From the NCBI GenBank assembly GCA_020629415.1, contig JAHDDL010000001.1, positions 189,942-253,941 on the forward strand: a stretch of 64,000 nt of DNA. The letters run 5' to 3'. Every line of letters begins with the position of its first letter. The stretch's first letter is position 1. The notes beneath the pieces were generated by a model. The model had not been told where the DNA came from. It searched no databases and saw only the letters and a list, made by a program, of their open reading frames with translations. The DNA comes from Maribacter sp. (GTDB taxonomy: Bacteria; Bacteroidota; Bacteroidia; Flavobacteriales; Flavobacteriaceae). Made by a program: the position numbers and the translations under genes. Below, piece by piece: positions 38,171 to 47,608 of the stretch.

Positions 38171-38464
38171 ATGAAGCTGGTAGCACGCATAACTTTACTC
38201 CTATTATGGCTTTTTGCAGTTACTGCGCCAAGCATAATTACGTTATGCGATATTGAGAACCCTATAGTCCTCACAAATCTGAACGAAGAAGAACAAGAAT
38301 CCGGTAAGAAATCTATAGGTGAAGAAAAGTTTGTCAAAGAAAATTCCTTAGTATTTTCAATTGTATCTATCTCAGAAAATTCTATCATCAGTAACACTCA
38401 TAAATTAGGTTATTTGGACCTATATTTAGAAATAGTATCTCCCCCGCCCGATGAAATCATATAA
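38171..38464 (+). CDS. Small hypothetical exported protein upstream of SulP
   Basis: A 97-residue protein with an N-terminal signal or membrane segment (about 5-24, ITLLLLWLFAVTAPSIITLC), then a charged acidic stretch and a short hydrophobic C-terminal part ending EIVSPPPDEII. I do not recognise a family. Its frame, initiation site and position just upstream of the SulP gene on the same strand support a real gene. Confidence 0.6.
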   Translation: MKLVARITLLLLWLFAVTAPSIITLCDIENPIVLTNLNEEEQESGKKSIGEEKFVKENSLVFSIVSISENSIISNTHKLGYLDLYLEIVSPPPDEII

Positions 38465-38496
38465 TTATCTGCATTTACTAAATAACTAATCTAAAT

Positions 38497-38515
38497 GTCC
38501 TAACCGGTTTAGGAC
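38497..38515. promoter_or_regulatory. 19-bp palindrome just before the SulP/carbonic-anhydrase pair
   Basis: GTCCTAA (38497-38503) and TTAGGAC (38509-38515) form perfect 7-bp arms around CCGGT, ending 17 bases before the SulP ATG. There is no T-run, so an operator or a start-proximal hairpin is more likely than a terminator. Confidence 0.5.
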
Positions 38516-38532
38516 CAAATTATATTATACAC

Positions 38533-40125
38533 ATGTTTAAACATATTAAGAGCGATATTCCTTCGAGTATTGTTGTATTTTTCGTCGCATTACCATTATG
38601 TCTAGGTATTGCCCTTGCAAGTGGAGCACCATTATTCTCAGGTCTAATAGCAGGTATCATAGGTGGTATTGTTGTAGGTGCCATGAGCGGATCTAAAATT
38701 GGAGTTAGTGGTCCGGCTGCCGGTCTGGCCGCTATTGTATTGACCGCAATAGGTACACTTGGCGGTTATGAAAATTTTTTGGTAGCCGTTGTATTAGGTG
38801 GTATTATCCAAATAGTATTTGGTATTTTAAAAGCTGGTGTTATTGGCTATTACTTTCCTTCTTCCGTAATTAAAGGAATGCTTACCGGTATTGGTATTAT
38901 CATTATTCTTAAACAAATTCCGCACTTTTTTGGCTATGATCCCGATCCTGAGGGTGACTGGGCATTTTTTCAAGTAGATGGGGAAAACACCTTTTCAGAA
39001 ATTTTAAATACCATAAACAATATTAGTCCCGGGGCAACCATAATAGCAATTATAGGTTTGGCTATTCTTTTGTTATGGGACAAAGTACTTTCTAAAAAAG
39101 GTAAAATCTTTCAGTTGGTACAGGGTCCATTGGTGGCAGTTGTTACCGGTATTTTGTTTTATGTATTTACCAAGGATAGCGAAGTATTTGGTATATCGGC
39201 AGACCATCTAGTGAAAGTACCAGTACCAGAAGATGTTTCTTCTTTTCTTGGTCAGTTCAGTTTTCCAAATTTTAGTGCAATAACTAATCCGCAGGTTTGG
39301 ATTACCGGTTTTACCATAGCATTGGTAGCAAGTCTAGAAACTTTACTTTGTGTTGAAGCTACGGACAAGCTAGACCCTCATAAAAATGTTACTCCTACCA
39401 ACAGAGAATTATTGGCGCAAGGTACCGGTAATATAATTTCCGGTATGATAGGCGGTCTACCGATCACTCAAGTTATCGTTCGTAGTTCTGCCAATATACA
39501 GTCTGGTGGAAGAACTAAATTATCGGCAATAATTCATGGTTTTTTATTATTGATATCCGTAATTCTGATACCAACATTGTTGAACATGATTCCTTTATCG
39601 GTCCTGGCGGCCATACTATTTATTGTAGGATATAAGTTGGCAAAGCCTGCTTTATTCATAAAAATGTACAAGCTTGGCTGGAAACAATCCATACCATTTT
39701 TTGTTACCGTTCTAGGAATTGTTTTTACAGATTTGTTAATAGGTATAAGCCTTGGTCTAGCCGTAGGTATCATTGTAATTCTTTTAAAGAACTATCAAAA
39801 CTCTCATTTTTTGCATATTGAAGATAAAAGCGATGGTAAACACAGAATCAATATGACCTTGGCAGAAGAAGTTACCTTTATTAATAAAGGTGCCATTTTA
39901 AAGGAACTTGATAATTTGCCGAATGACACGCATCTTTCAATAGATATTATGAAGACTAAATATTTAGATTATGACATTATTGAAATTTTAGAGGACTTTA
40001 GTTTAAAGGCCAAAGAACGAAATATTGATATAAAGCTAATTTCTAATAGAGGCATAGTTGAAAACCCACCCAGTTATATTGAGTTTTTTCAACAACCTGA
40101 AAAGTCAAACCTAAGTTTAAAATAA
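38533..40125 (+). CDS. SulP-family transporter, probable bicarbonate uptake
   Basis: A 530-residue SulP permease: FFVALPLCLGIALASGAPLFSGLIAG at the N-terminus, GSKIGVSGPAAGLAAIVLTAIG, and a reduced STAS-like C-terminus (about 435-525, NMTLAEEVTFINKGAILKELDNLP). It differs clearly from the SulP protein at 1739, which has the eukaryote-like core and full STAS domain. The beta-carbonic anhydrase gene follows after 82 bp. SulP plus carbonic anhydrase pairs are known in marine bacteria and point to bicarbonate or sodium-bicarbonate uptake. Confidence 0.9.
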   Translation: MFKHIKSDIPSSIVVFFVALPLCLGIALASGAPLFSGLIAGIIGGIVVGAMSGSKIGVSGPAAGLAAIVLTAIGTLGGYENFLVAVVLGGIIQIVFGILKAGVIGYYFPSSVIKGMLTGIGIIIILKQIPHFFGYDPDPEGDWAFFQVDGENTFSEILNTINNISPGATIIAIIGLAILLLWDKVLSKKGKIFQLVQGPLVAVVTGILFYVFTKDSEVFGISADHLVKVPVPEDVSSFLGQFSFPNFSAITNPQVWITGFTIALVASLETLLCVEATDKLDPHKNVTPTNRELLAQGTGNIISGMIGGLPITQVIVRSSANIQSGGRTKLSAIIHGFLLLISVILIPTLLNMIPLSVLAAILFIVGYKLAKPALFIKMYKLGWKQSIPFFVTVLGIVFTDLLIGISLGLAVGIIVILLKNYQNSHFLHIEDKSDGKHRINMTLAEEVTFINKGAILKELDNLPNDTHLSIDIMKTKYLDYDIIEILEDFSLKAKERNIDIKLISNRGIVENPPSYIEFFQQPEKSNLSLK

Positions 40126-40207
40126 CTAAATGTATTATTATTGATCCTTTTTCAATGGAACAAGCATATCATTGATAAAGAATCATTTTAAAATCTATTA
40201 TAATATT

Positions 40208-40837
40208 ATGAAAGCACATACTAAAGAAACCCAAGCAACAATGACCCCTTCTAAATCATTGGATTTTTTGAAGGAAGGAAATCAAAGGTTTCAAAATAAC
40301 CTGAAAGCAAATAGAAATCTTTTAGAGCAGGTAAACGATACTAGCGAAGGTCAGTTTCCCTTTGCTACCATACTAAGCTGTATTGACTCTAGAGTTTCTG
40401 CCGAATTGGTCTTTGACCAAGGCCTTGGTGATATTTTCAGTGTAAGAATAGCAGGAAATTTCGTAAACGAAGATATTCTTGGAAGCATGGAATTTGGATG
40501 CAAACTAGCGGGAACCAAATTAATCGTAGTATTGGGCCATACTAGCTGTGGAGCTATTAAAGGGGCCTGTGATCATGCAAGATTGGGTAATTTGACCGCT
40601 TTGATCAATAAAATTGAACCGGCAGTAGACGCTGTTAAAGAACCTACAGATGAGAGTCAAAGAAACTCTAAAAATTTAGATTTTGTAGATAAAGTTGCGG
40701 CTAAAAATGTGGAAATGACTATTGAAAACATTAGAAAAGATAGTCCCGTTTTAGCCGAAATGGAAGAAAACGGTGAAATAATGATTGTTGGGGCAATGTA
40801 CGATATTGCGTCTGGAGCAGTTGAATTCTATAGTTAA
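40208..40837 (+). CDS. Beta-class carbonic anhydrase
   Basis: A 209-residue beta-carbonic anhydrase from the ATG at 40208; the upstream frame has no recognisable features. Zinc ligands and the Asp-Arg dyad are visible: SCIDSRVSAELVFDQ (Cys, Asp, Arg) and VLGHTSCGAIKGAC (His, Cys). No signal peptide is seen, so it is cytosolic. It interconverts CO2 and bicarbonate and is paired with the upstream SulP transporter. A strong terminator closes the unit. Confidence 0.95.
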   Translation: MKAHTKETQATMTPSKSLDFLKEGNQRFQNNLKANRNLLEQVNDTSEGQFPFATILSCIDSRVSAELVFDQGLGDIFSVRIAGNFVNEDILGSMEFGCKLAGTKLIVVLGHTSCGAIKGACDHARLGNLTALINKIEPAVDAVKEPTDESQRNSKNLDFVDKVAAKNVEMTIENIRKDSPVLAEMEENGEIMIVGAMYDIASGAVEFYS

Positions 40838-40855
40838 GACCATAAACTTTTAAAT

Positions 40856-40889
40856 AAAAAAACCGGTGCCTACGCATCGGTTTTTTTTT
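40856..40889 (+). terminator. Rho-independent terminator after carbonic anhydrase
   Basis: AAAAAAACCGGTGC (40856-40869) pairs with GCATCGGTTTTTTT (40874-40887), one G-U pair, followed by further T. Confidence 0.9.
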
Positions 40890-41069
40890 ACGATATGCTC
40901 TATTTTAAAAATGTTTTCTAACTTTTTAAAAAAATAGAAGCTTCTTTATTTTCGGATATAGCCTACATCAAGTTTATTAATTATGATCAACACTACCTAT
41001 ACTATTATAATTTATACGTGCATAGGCATCAAAACATATAAAAACATATCATACCTGTTCTAAAAGTTT

Positions 41070-41077
41070 TAAATTTG
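41070..41077 (+). promoter_or_regulatory. -7 box of pheS
   Basis: TAAATTTG, a full TAnnTTTG match, 18 bases upstream of the pheS ATG. No clear -33 element. Confidence 0.45.
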
Positions 41078-41095
41078 CGACTTTAATCAACATTC

Positions 41096-42115
41096 ATGAT
41101 TGATAAGATAAAAGAAGAAATCTCTACAGTAGCATCGTTTACTGCTGACAATATGGAAGCCGTAGAAACGTTTCGTATAAAATATTTAGGAAAAAAAGGT
41201 ATCCTCAACGAATTCTTTGCAGCGTTTAAAAATATACCGAACGACCAGAAAAAAGAGTTTGGCCAAACTATTAACGAACTTAAAAATGCCGCTACAGAAA
41301 AGGTAGAATCTTTAAAACAAGTATTAGAGAGCAACCAGACCGATGAGCAGGTTTATGGTGATTTAACCAGACCTGGAAACCCTATTGAACTAGGTTCACG
41401 TCATCCTATATCCATAGTTAAAAACAAGATTATCGATATTTTTTCAAGAATTGGTTTCAATGTATCCGAAGGTCCTGAAATAGAGGATGATTGGCATAAT
41501 TTTACCGCATTGAACTTACCTGAGTATCATCCTGCAAGAGATATGCAAGATACTTTCTTTGTACAAACAGATCCAGATATCTTATTGCGTACACATACGT
41601 CTTCGGTACAAGTGCGTTATATGGAAAATAATCAACCTCCTATTCGTACCATATCACCAGGTAGAGTATATAGGAATGAAGCTATTTCTGCTAGATCTCA
41701 CTGCTTCTTTCACCAAATAGAAGGCTTGTATATAGACAAGGATGTTTCTTTTGCAGATTTAAAACAAACACTTCAATACTTTACGGCAGAGCTTTTTGGA
41801 AAATCTAAAATTAGGTTAAGGCCCTCTTATTTCCCATTTACGGAACCAAGTGCAGAAGTTGATGTATACTGGGGTTTGGAGACTGAATCTGATTACAAAA
41901 TTACCAAAGGTACCGGTTGGCTAGAAATTGGTGGCTGCGGTATGGTAGACCCTAATGTACTTACAAATTGTGGACTTGACCCTGAGATATATTCTGGCTT
42001 TGCTTTTGGTGTAGGTATTGATCGTATTGCCATGTTATTACATCAAATTACAGATATTCGCTTACTGAGTGAAAATGACCTACGCTTTTTAGAGCAATTT
42101 AAAAGCGCCCTTTAA
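41096..42115 (+). CDS. pheS: Phenylalanine--tRNA ligase alpha subunit
   Basis: A 339-residue class II synthetase alpha chain. N-terminal helical coiled-coil arm (about 1-90), motif 2 region TISPGRVYRNEAISARSHCFFHQIEG, WLEIGGCGMV and motif 3 FAFGVGIDRIAMLLHQI. It charges tRNA-Phe as an alpha2-beta2 enzyme; pheT is not in the window. The next gene starts 9 bp downstream with GTG. Confidence 0.96.
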   Translation: MIDKIKEEISTVASFTADNMEAVETFRIKYLGKKGILNEFFAAFKNIPNDQKKEFGQTINELKNAATEKVESLKQVLESNQTDEQVYGDLTRPGNPIELGSRHPISIVKNKIIDIFSRIGFNVSEGPEIEDDWHNFTALNLPEYHPARDMQDTFFVQTDPDILLRTHTSSVQVRYMENNQPPIRTISPGRVYRNEAISARSHCFFHQIEGLYIDKDVSFADLKQTLQYFTAELFGKSKIRLRPSYFPFTEPSAEVDVYWGLETESDYKITKGTGWLEIGGCGMVDPNVLTNCGLDPEIYSGFAFGVGIDRIAMLLHQITDIRLLSENDLRFLEQFKSAL

Positions 42116-42124
42116 GATTTCTTA

Positions 42125-42520
42125 GTGAAAAAAGATATTGAAATACCTATTGTTAAAGATGTTTACGTTGCCATGATCCGTGAATGGAACGAAGAATTCT
42201 TGGACAAAGACTGGAATGCATATATTATAAACGATAAGGATACGCCTATTGAAATGACCATTGCAGTATCAAAAGGTTATGATGGTGATCGCAAAACTTC
42301 CACCATGAGACACGGCATTGGCGATATACCACCAAAATCATTTAAAAAGATCGAGGTGGTTCAAGAAGATGTTTTGGCCTTGAACAATGAGTTTTTTGTC
42401 ACTTTCTTTGCGGACAACAAATTGTTTGAGAAACGATTTTTATTCGAAAAGAACACAGTTAGGGAAACCAATTTAACACAAATTCTTTTGATTGAGAAAG
42501 AGGGTATTCTTGCCAAATAG
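42125..42520 (+). CDS. Conserved hypothetical protein downstream of pheS
   Basis: A 131-residue soluble, acidic alpha/beta protein starting with GTG nine bases after pheS. It contains DVYVAMIREWNEEFLDKDWNAYI and GYDGDRKTSTMRHGIGDIPPKSFKKIEVV. It belongs to a conserved Bacteroidetes family often mis-named after its neighbour pheS; I see no synthetase feature. Function unknown. Confidence 0.8.
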   Translation: MKKDIEIPIVKDVYVAMIREWNEEFLDKDWNAYIINDKDTPIEMTIAVSKGYDGDRKTSTMRHGIGDIPPKSFKKIEVVQEDVLALNNEFFVTFFADNKLFEKRFLFEKNTVRETNLTQILLIEKEGILAK

Positions 42521-42699
42521 ACTTTTTTTTAAAATGTTTAGAATTTAAAATTCTATCATACTTCACAAAAATAATTGCACCTTCAAATTTAAAATACCGT
42601 TAAAAATTGTTTCTATTGAATTAATTTTCAATTAGTTATGATTTAATTTTACACAGTAAATCATAGTTTAAAAAGATTTAACAAAATTTAAGTTCTTTT

Positions 42700-42719
42700 A
42701 GTTTGTTTACTACCGAACT
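42700..42719. promoter_or_regulatory. Probable GbsR operator, site 1 (autoregulation)
   Basis: AGTTTGTTTACTACCGAACT. Near-palindrome AGTTTG/CGAACT with 8-nt centre. It covers the -33 element and much of the spacer of the regulator's promoter, the position expected for repression. 17 of 20 bases match site 2 at 43248. Confidence 0.65.
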
Positions 42720-42732
42720 AACTATACCTTTG
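42702..42732 (+). promoter_or_regulatory. Promoter of the GbsR-type regulator
   Basis: TTTG (42702-42705), a 19-nt spacer and TACCTTTG (42725-42732): a perfect Bacteroidetes promoter, with the start codon 19 bases further downstream. Confidence 0.75.
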
Positions 42733-42751
42733 TAGCCTCAAATTAGGAATT

Positions 42752-43231
42752 ATGGAGAAAGAAGAACGTAAACAAAAGTTAATAGAGGAACTAGGTGTTC
42801 ATTTTGAAGCTGAATATAATTTACCCCCTTTGGCAGCCAGAATTTTTGGAAATCTAGTAGTTACAGAGGAAGTAGGTTTAACTTTTGATGATTGTCAAAA
42901 TAAAAGAGGTGCCAGTAAGAGCTCAATTTCAACCTCTCTAAATTTGCTTTTACAATTAGGTATGATTACCTATTTCACAAAATCTGGAGATAGAAGAAGA
43001 TATTTTCAAATTTCTGACAAGAGCACTTTTTTTATTAAAAAATTAGAGCAGGCACTTAAAAAGGCTGCTAACGAATCTAAAATGATACAAAAGGTAGCTG
43101 CATACGATAAAGAATTTAATACTGAAAAATATAATTCTAACAAAGCTAAAATAGACGCTTATATGCATTGCTTAAGTGAAAATGAAACTACGTACAAAGA
43201 AACGATAGAAGCTTTAAAAAAATTAATATAA
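42752..43231 (+). CDS. GbsR/MarR-type transcriptional regulator
   Basis: A 159-residue winged-helix regulator of the GbsR group: LPPLAARIFGNLVVTEEVGLTFDDCQ, recognition helix region GASKSSISTSLNLLLQLGMI, wing FTKSGDRRRYFQI, and a C-terminal dimerisation helix. It sits directly upstream of, and on the same strand as, a full RND efflux operon. Shared 20-bp inverted repeats lie in its promoter and in the gap before the efflux genes, so it probably represses both. Confidence 0.88.
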   Translation: MEKEERKQKLIEELGVHFEAEYNLPPLAARIFGNLVVTEEVGLTFDDCQNKRGASKSSISTSLNLLLQLGMITYFTKSGDRRRYFQISDKSTFFIKKLEQALKKAANESKMIQKVAAYDKEFNTEKYNSNKAKIDAYMHCLSENETTYKETIEALKKLI

Positions 43232-43247
43232 AAAAATTTGAACACAT

Positions 43248-43267
43248 AGTTCGTTTTTTACCGAACT
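43248..43267. promoter_or_regulatory. Probable GbsR operator, site 2 (efflux operon)
   Basis: AGTTCGTTTTTTACCGAACT. Perfect 6-bp arms AGTTCG/CGAACT with 8-nt centre, 64 bases upstream of the membrane-fusion-protein start. It closely matches site 1 at 42700. Confidence 0.7.
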
Positions 43268-43331
43268 TACTGAATTAACAAAACCTTAACAGAAAACAAC
43301 AACGATTTATATACGTAAACATCCAATTAAA

Positions 43332-44417
43332 ATGAGAAAGTTATCAATTATAGGAATAATAAGTGCAGCTCTTCTTTTGAGTTCATGCTTTGGTTCATCT
43401 GAAAAACCGGCACAAGCGGCAGCGGCACCTCCACCACCAAGCTTAAAAATTGCTCAATTGACCAAACAGAACCTAACTGTTTATAATGAATTTTCTACTA
43501 CCCTTGAGGGGAAGCAAAATGTAGAAATTTGGCCTAAAGTTTCGGGATTTGTACAAGAAGTGTATGTTGAGGAAGGTCAAAAAATTAAAAAGGGCCAATT
43601 ACTTTTTAAACTGGAAACACAAACGTTGAACCAAGATGCCAATGCGGCCAAAGCATCTGTAAACGTAGCGCAAGTAGAAGTAGATAAACTGAAGCCACTT
43701 GTAGAAAAGAATATAATTAGTAATGTACAATTAGAAACCGCAAAGGCACAATTAGAGCAGGCCAAGGCCAATTACCAGAGTGTGGCATCTAATATAGGCT
43801 ACTCACGTATTACTAGTCCGGTAGACGGTTATATAGGAGAAATACCATATAAAATAGGTGCATTGGTAAGTTCTGCCATGAGTAAACCTTTAACTACGGT
43901 ATCTGATGTTAGTGAAGTTCGTGCCTATTTTTCTATGAATGAAAAAGAATTATTGAAGCTTAAGGAATCAATGCCAAAAAATGACAAAAATGTTATAGAC
44001 CTTGATAAAGCTCCAAAAGTTTCACTTATTATGATCAATGGCGAAGAATATGCCGAACCCGGAAAAATTGCCATGATCAATACAATAATCAATAGCACCA
44101 CGGGTAGTGTTACCGCAAGGGCAGATTTTGACAATGAAGGCAATTTACTCAGCAGCGGTAGTACCGGTAAAATCAGAATACCAACTGTGTATGAAGGTGC
44201 TTATGAAATACCGCAAACAGCAACTATAGACCTTCAAGGTAAAAAATTGGTTTACGTAGTCAAAGATGATAATACGGTAACAACAATGCCATTAAACATT
44301 ATCACTACTACACAAAAAGGATTTATTGTTGAAAATGGAATTGATGAGGGTACATATATTGTATTAGAAGGGGCCTCTAAACTAAGGGACGGAATGACCA
44401 TTGATCCGATCAAGTAA
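43332..44417 (+). CDS. RND efflux periplasmic adaptor (membrane fusion protein)
   Basis: A 361-residue lipoprotein: signal peptide with lipobox LLSSCF (Cys about residue 19), beta-barrel and lipoyl half-motifs (VEIWPKVSGFVQEVYVEEGQKIKKGQLLFKLE and SRITSPVDGYIGEIPYKIGALV) flanking an alpha-helical hairpin (about 95-150). This is the AcrA/MexA type adaptor that bridges the inner-membrane pump and the outer-membrane channel. First structural gene of the operon; the pump starts 37 bp downstream. Confidence 0.94.
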   Translation: MRKLSIIGIISAALLLSSCFGSSEKPAQAAAAPPPPSLKIAQLTKQNLTVYNEFSTTLEGKQNVEIWPKVSGFVQEVYVEEGQKIKKGQLLFKLETQTLNQDANAAKASVNVAQVEVDKLKPLVEKNIISNVQLETAKAQLEQAKANYQSVASNIGYSRITSPVDGYIGEIPYKIGALVSSAMSKPLTTVSDVSEVRAYFSMNEKELLKLKESMPKNDKNVIDLDKAPKVSLIMINGEEYAEPGKIAMINTIINSTTGSVTARADFDNEGNLLSSGSTGKIRIPTVYEGAYEIPQTATIDLQGKKLVYVVKDDNTVTTMPLNIITTTQKGFIVENGIDEGTYIVLEGASKLRDGMTIDPIK

Positions 44418-44454
44418 GCATCCACCAATAAACATAACATACAAATAAAGAACA

Positions 44455-47400
44455 ATGTTTCAAAAATTTATAGATCGACCCGTTCTTTCTACGGTCATAT
44501 CGATCATTATCGTCATTTTAGGTGTTTTAGGGTTATCGACCTTACCTATTGAAGAATATCCGGAAATAGCACCGCCTACGGTGCAGGTAACCAGTACATA
44601 TACAGGTGCCAATGCAGAGACCGTACTTAAAAGTGTTGTTATACCATTAGAGGAGCAGATCAACGGTGTTGAAGACATGTTGTATATGACTTCTAATGCC
44701 AGTAACGACGGTGCTGCGACCATAAATGTCTTTTTTAAACTAGGTACAGATCCAGATATTGCCGCCGTAAACGTTCAAAACAGGGTTGCCAGGGCTAATA
44801 GTGTTTTGCCACAGGCCGTTGTACAAACTGGTGTCATTACCCAAAAATCTCAAACTAGTGCGCTATTATTCTTTTCCCTGTTTTCAGATAATGAGGAATA
44901 TGATGCAACATTTGTAGAGAATTATGCCAGAATTAATCTTGTACCTAAACTTCAACGTATAGAAGGTGTAGGTAACGTAACCGTTTTTGGCGCTAAAGAT
45001 TACTCTATGCGTATTTGGTTAAATCCTGAAAAGATGGCTGCTTATAAACTTATGCCATCAGATATACAGGCTGCACTTAACGAACAAAACCTTGAAGCCG
45101 CTACCGGTAAAATTGGTGAGAATGCCGATGGTGTTTATGAATACGTATTAAAATATAAAGGTCGTCTTTCTAATGAGGCCGAATATGAAAATATCATTAT
45201 AAGAGCTCAAGAAAATGGTCAATTCCTACGCCTAAAGGATGTTGCCGATGTTGAGCTGGGCGCCTTTAATTATGGTACCAAGAACGAAGGTATGCGCAAA
45301 CCCGGTACAGCAGTCGGTATTTTTCAAACTTCCGGGTCTAATGCAAATGCCATAATTGATGAAATTCAGACAATACTAGATGAGAGTAGTCAGGATTTTC
45401 CTAAAGGATTGGACTACGTGATCCCGTACAATACTAAAGATTTCCTAAGCGCATCTATTGAGCATGTTGTACAAACATTGATAGAGGCATTCTTATTGGT
45501 ATTCCTAGTAGTTTTTATATTCCTTCAAGATTTTAGATCTACTTTAATTCCTGCTATTGCCGTTCCGGTGGCAATTGTTGGTACGTTCTTCTTCTTATCC
45601 TTATTCGGATTTTCGATCAACATGTTAACTTTGTTCGCAATGATCCTGGCAATTGGTATTGTGGTAGATGATGCCATAGTTGTTGTGGAAGCGGTACATG
45701 CCAAGATGGAAGAAGGTGCTACCAATGCAAAAACGGCGACTAAATCTGCTATGTCAGAAATATCAGGTGCTATAATTTCCATCACTTTGGTTATGTCTGC
45801 GGTATTTATTCCGGTATCATTTATTAGTGGTTCGTCGGGTGTGTTCTACCAACAGTTTGGTATAACATTGGCAATCGCAATTCTTATTTCTGCCGTTAAT
45901 GCGTTGACTTTAAGTCCGGCATTGGCCGCACTTTTATTAAAACCACATCATAATTCCGAAGAAAAGAAAAAAAGCGTGGTAAAACGTTTTTTCTCTGCTT
46001 TCAACACCGGTTTTGATGCTGTTACGGATAAGTATATTGGTTCCGTAAAATATATTACCCAAAGAAAATGGATAACATGGGGATCTCTTGCCGTTTTTGC
46101 TGTTATTGCCTTTTTGCTGTTCGAATCAACCCCTACAGGTTTTATTCCAAATGAGGACAAAGCTATTGTATTTGCCGATGTAACAATGCCTCCTGGCACT
46201 ACTTTGGAACAGACGCAGAAAACGGTAAAGAAATTAGATTCTATCTACCAATCTATGGATATCATTGAAGCTCGTATGAACATTACAGGTTTCAGTATTT
46301 TGAACAGCGTGAACGGTGGTTCTTACGGGTTCTCCGTACTTCGTCTTAAAGATTGGGGAAAAAGAGAAGGGGAAGGAGAATCTGTCCAAGAAGTAGTAGG
46401 AAGCCTATTTGCAAAAACAGCGGGACTAAAAGATGCCAAAATATTCTTCTTTACTCCGCCAAGTGTTCGTGGTTTTGGTAATTCTACCGGTTTTGAAATG
46501 AACCTGCAAAGTAAAGATGCCGATGATTGGCAGACCGTAAATAAAGTTACCAATGAGTTTTTAGGTGCCATAAACGCAAGGCCAGAGGTACAATATGCCA
46601 TTACAAACTTCAACGCAAATTTCCCTCAGTATGAATTAGATGTGGATGTTGAAAAAACAAAAATGGCAGGTTTGGCGGTTACCGATGTTTTCAGTGCTAT
46701 GCAAGGATACTATGGAGGATTGTATACAACTGACTTCAATAAGTTTGGTAAGCAATATCGTGTTATGATCCAAGCTAAACCAGAAGATAGAGCAGATGAA
46801 AATTCACTGAACCATATATTTGTAACGAACGCGAACGGTGAATCTGTTGCAGTATCACAGTTTGTATCGTTGAAGAAAATTTATGGCCCTGAAGTTGTTA
46901 GTAGATTTAATCTATTAAGCTCTGTAAAAATAAACGGTGCAATGAACCCTGGCTATTCTACAGGAGATGCCATTAAGGCAATAGAAGAAGTAGCCGCAGA
47001 AGTTTTACCGAATAACTATACGTTTGAATATTCCGGTCTTACCAAAGAAGAAAATAGCGCAGGTAGCCAAACTATTATCATATTCATTTTGAGTTTGGTA
47101 TTTGTATACTTCTTGTTAAGTGCCCAGTATGAATCTTATATTTTACCATTGGCAATTTTACTTTCATTACCGGTTGGTATTGCAGGTGCTATTGGTTTCG
47201 TAAGCATGGCCGAACTTGAAAATAACATCTATTTCCAGATTGCATTGATCATGCTTATTGGTCTACTTTCCAAAAATGCCATTCTTATTGTAGAGTTTGC
47301 ATTACAACGTAGAAAGCACGGTATGTCTATTATAGATTCTGCCATAGATGGTGCAAAAGCTAGGCTTAGACCAATTTTAATGACCTCATTTGCCTTTATA

Positions 47401-47601
47401 CTTGGTTTAATGCCGTTGGCACTATCATCTGGTATAGGCGCAGTAGGTAACCGCTCTATTGGTATGAGTGCCGTTGGGGGTATGTTAATAGGCACCATAT
47501 TCGGTGTATTCGTTATACCGGCATTGTATGTTATTTTCCAAACAATACAGGAACGTATTACAGGTGCTCCACAAGAAGTTATTGAAGAATCTAAGAACTA
47601 A
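44455..47601 (+). CDS. RND efflux pump inner-membrane transporter (HAE1, AcrB-like)
   Basis: A 1048-residue proton-driven drug exporter. N-terminal helix followed by LGVLGLSTLPIEEYPEIAPPTVQVTSTYTGA, the typical AcrB opening. Two large periplasmic loops (about 40-330 and 560-870) separate two six-helix halves. The conserved proton relay Asp pair is in the GIVVDDAIVVVEAVH segment (about 403-417). The last helix ends near residue 1035. It exports amphiphilic compounds through the adaptor and TolC-like channel encoded on either side. Confidence 0.97.
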   Translation: MFQKFIDRPVLSTVISIIIVILGVLGLSTLPIEEYPEIAPPTVQVTSTYTGANAETVLKSVVIPLEEQINGVEDMLYMTSNASNDGAATINVFFKLGTDPDIAAVNVQNRVARANSVLPQAVVQTGVITQKSQTSALLFFSLFSDNEEYDATFVENYARINLVPKLQRIEGVGNVTVFGAKDYSMRIWLNPEKMAAYKLMPSDIQAALNEQNLEAATGKIGENADGVYEYVLKYKGRLSNEAEYENIIIRAQENGQFLRLKDVADVELGAFNYGTKNEGMRKPGTAVGIFQTSGSNANAIIDEIQTILDESSQDFPKGLDYVIPYNTKDFLSASIEHVVQTLIEAFLLVFLVVFIFLQDFRSTLIPAIAVPVAIVGTFFFLSLFGFSINMLTLFAMILAIGIVVDDAIVVVEAVHAKMEEGATNAKTATKSAMSEISGAIISITLVMSAVFIPVSFISGSSGVFYQQFGITLAIAILISAVNALTLSPALAALLLKPHHNSEEKKKSVVKRFFSAFNTGFDAVTDKYIGSVKYITQRKWITWGSLAVFAVIAFLLFESTPTGFIPNEDKAIVFADVTMPPGTTLEQTQKTVKKLDSIYQSMDIIEARMNITGFSILNSVNGGSYGFSVLRLKDWGKREGEGESVQEVVGSLFAKTAGLKDAKIFFFTPPSVRGFGNSTGFEMNLQSKDADDWQTVNKVTNEFLGAINARPEVQYAITNFNANFPQYELDVDVEKTKMAGLAVTDVFSAMQGYYGGLYTTDFNKFGKQYRVMIQAKPEDRADENSLNHIFVTNANGESVAVSQFVSLKKIYGPEVVSRFNLLSSVKINGAMNPGYSTGDAIKAIEEVAAEVLPNNYTFEYSGLTKEENSAGSQTIIIFILSLVFVYFLLSAQYESYILPLAILLSLPVGIAGAIGFVSMAELENNIYFQIALIMLIGLLSKNAILIVEFALQRRKHGMSIIDSAIDGAKARLRPILMTSFAFILGLMPLALSSGIGAVGNRSIGMSAVGGMLIGTIFGVFVIPALYVIFQTIQERITGAPQEVIEESKN

Positions 47602-47608
47602 AGAAATC

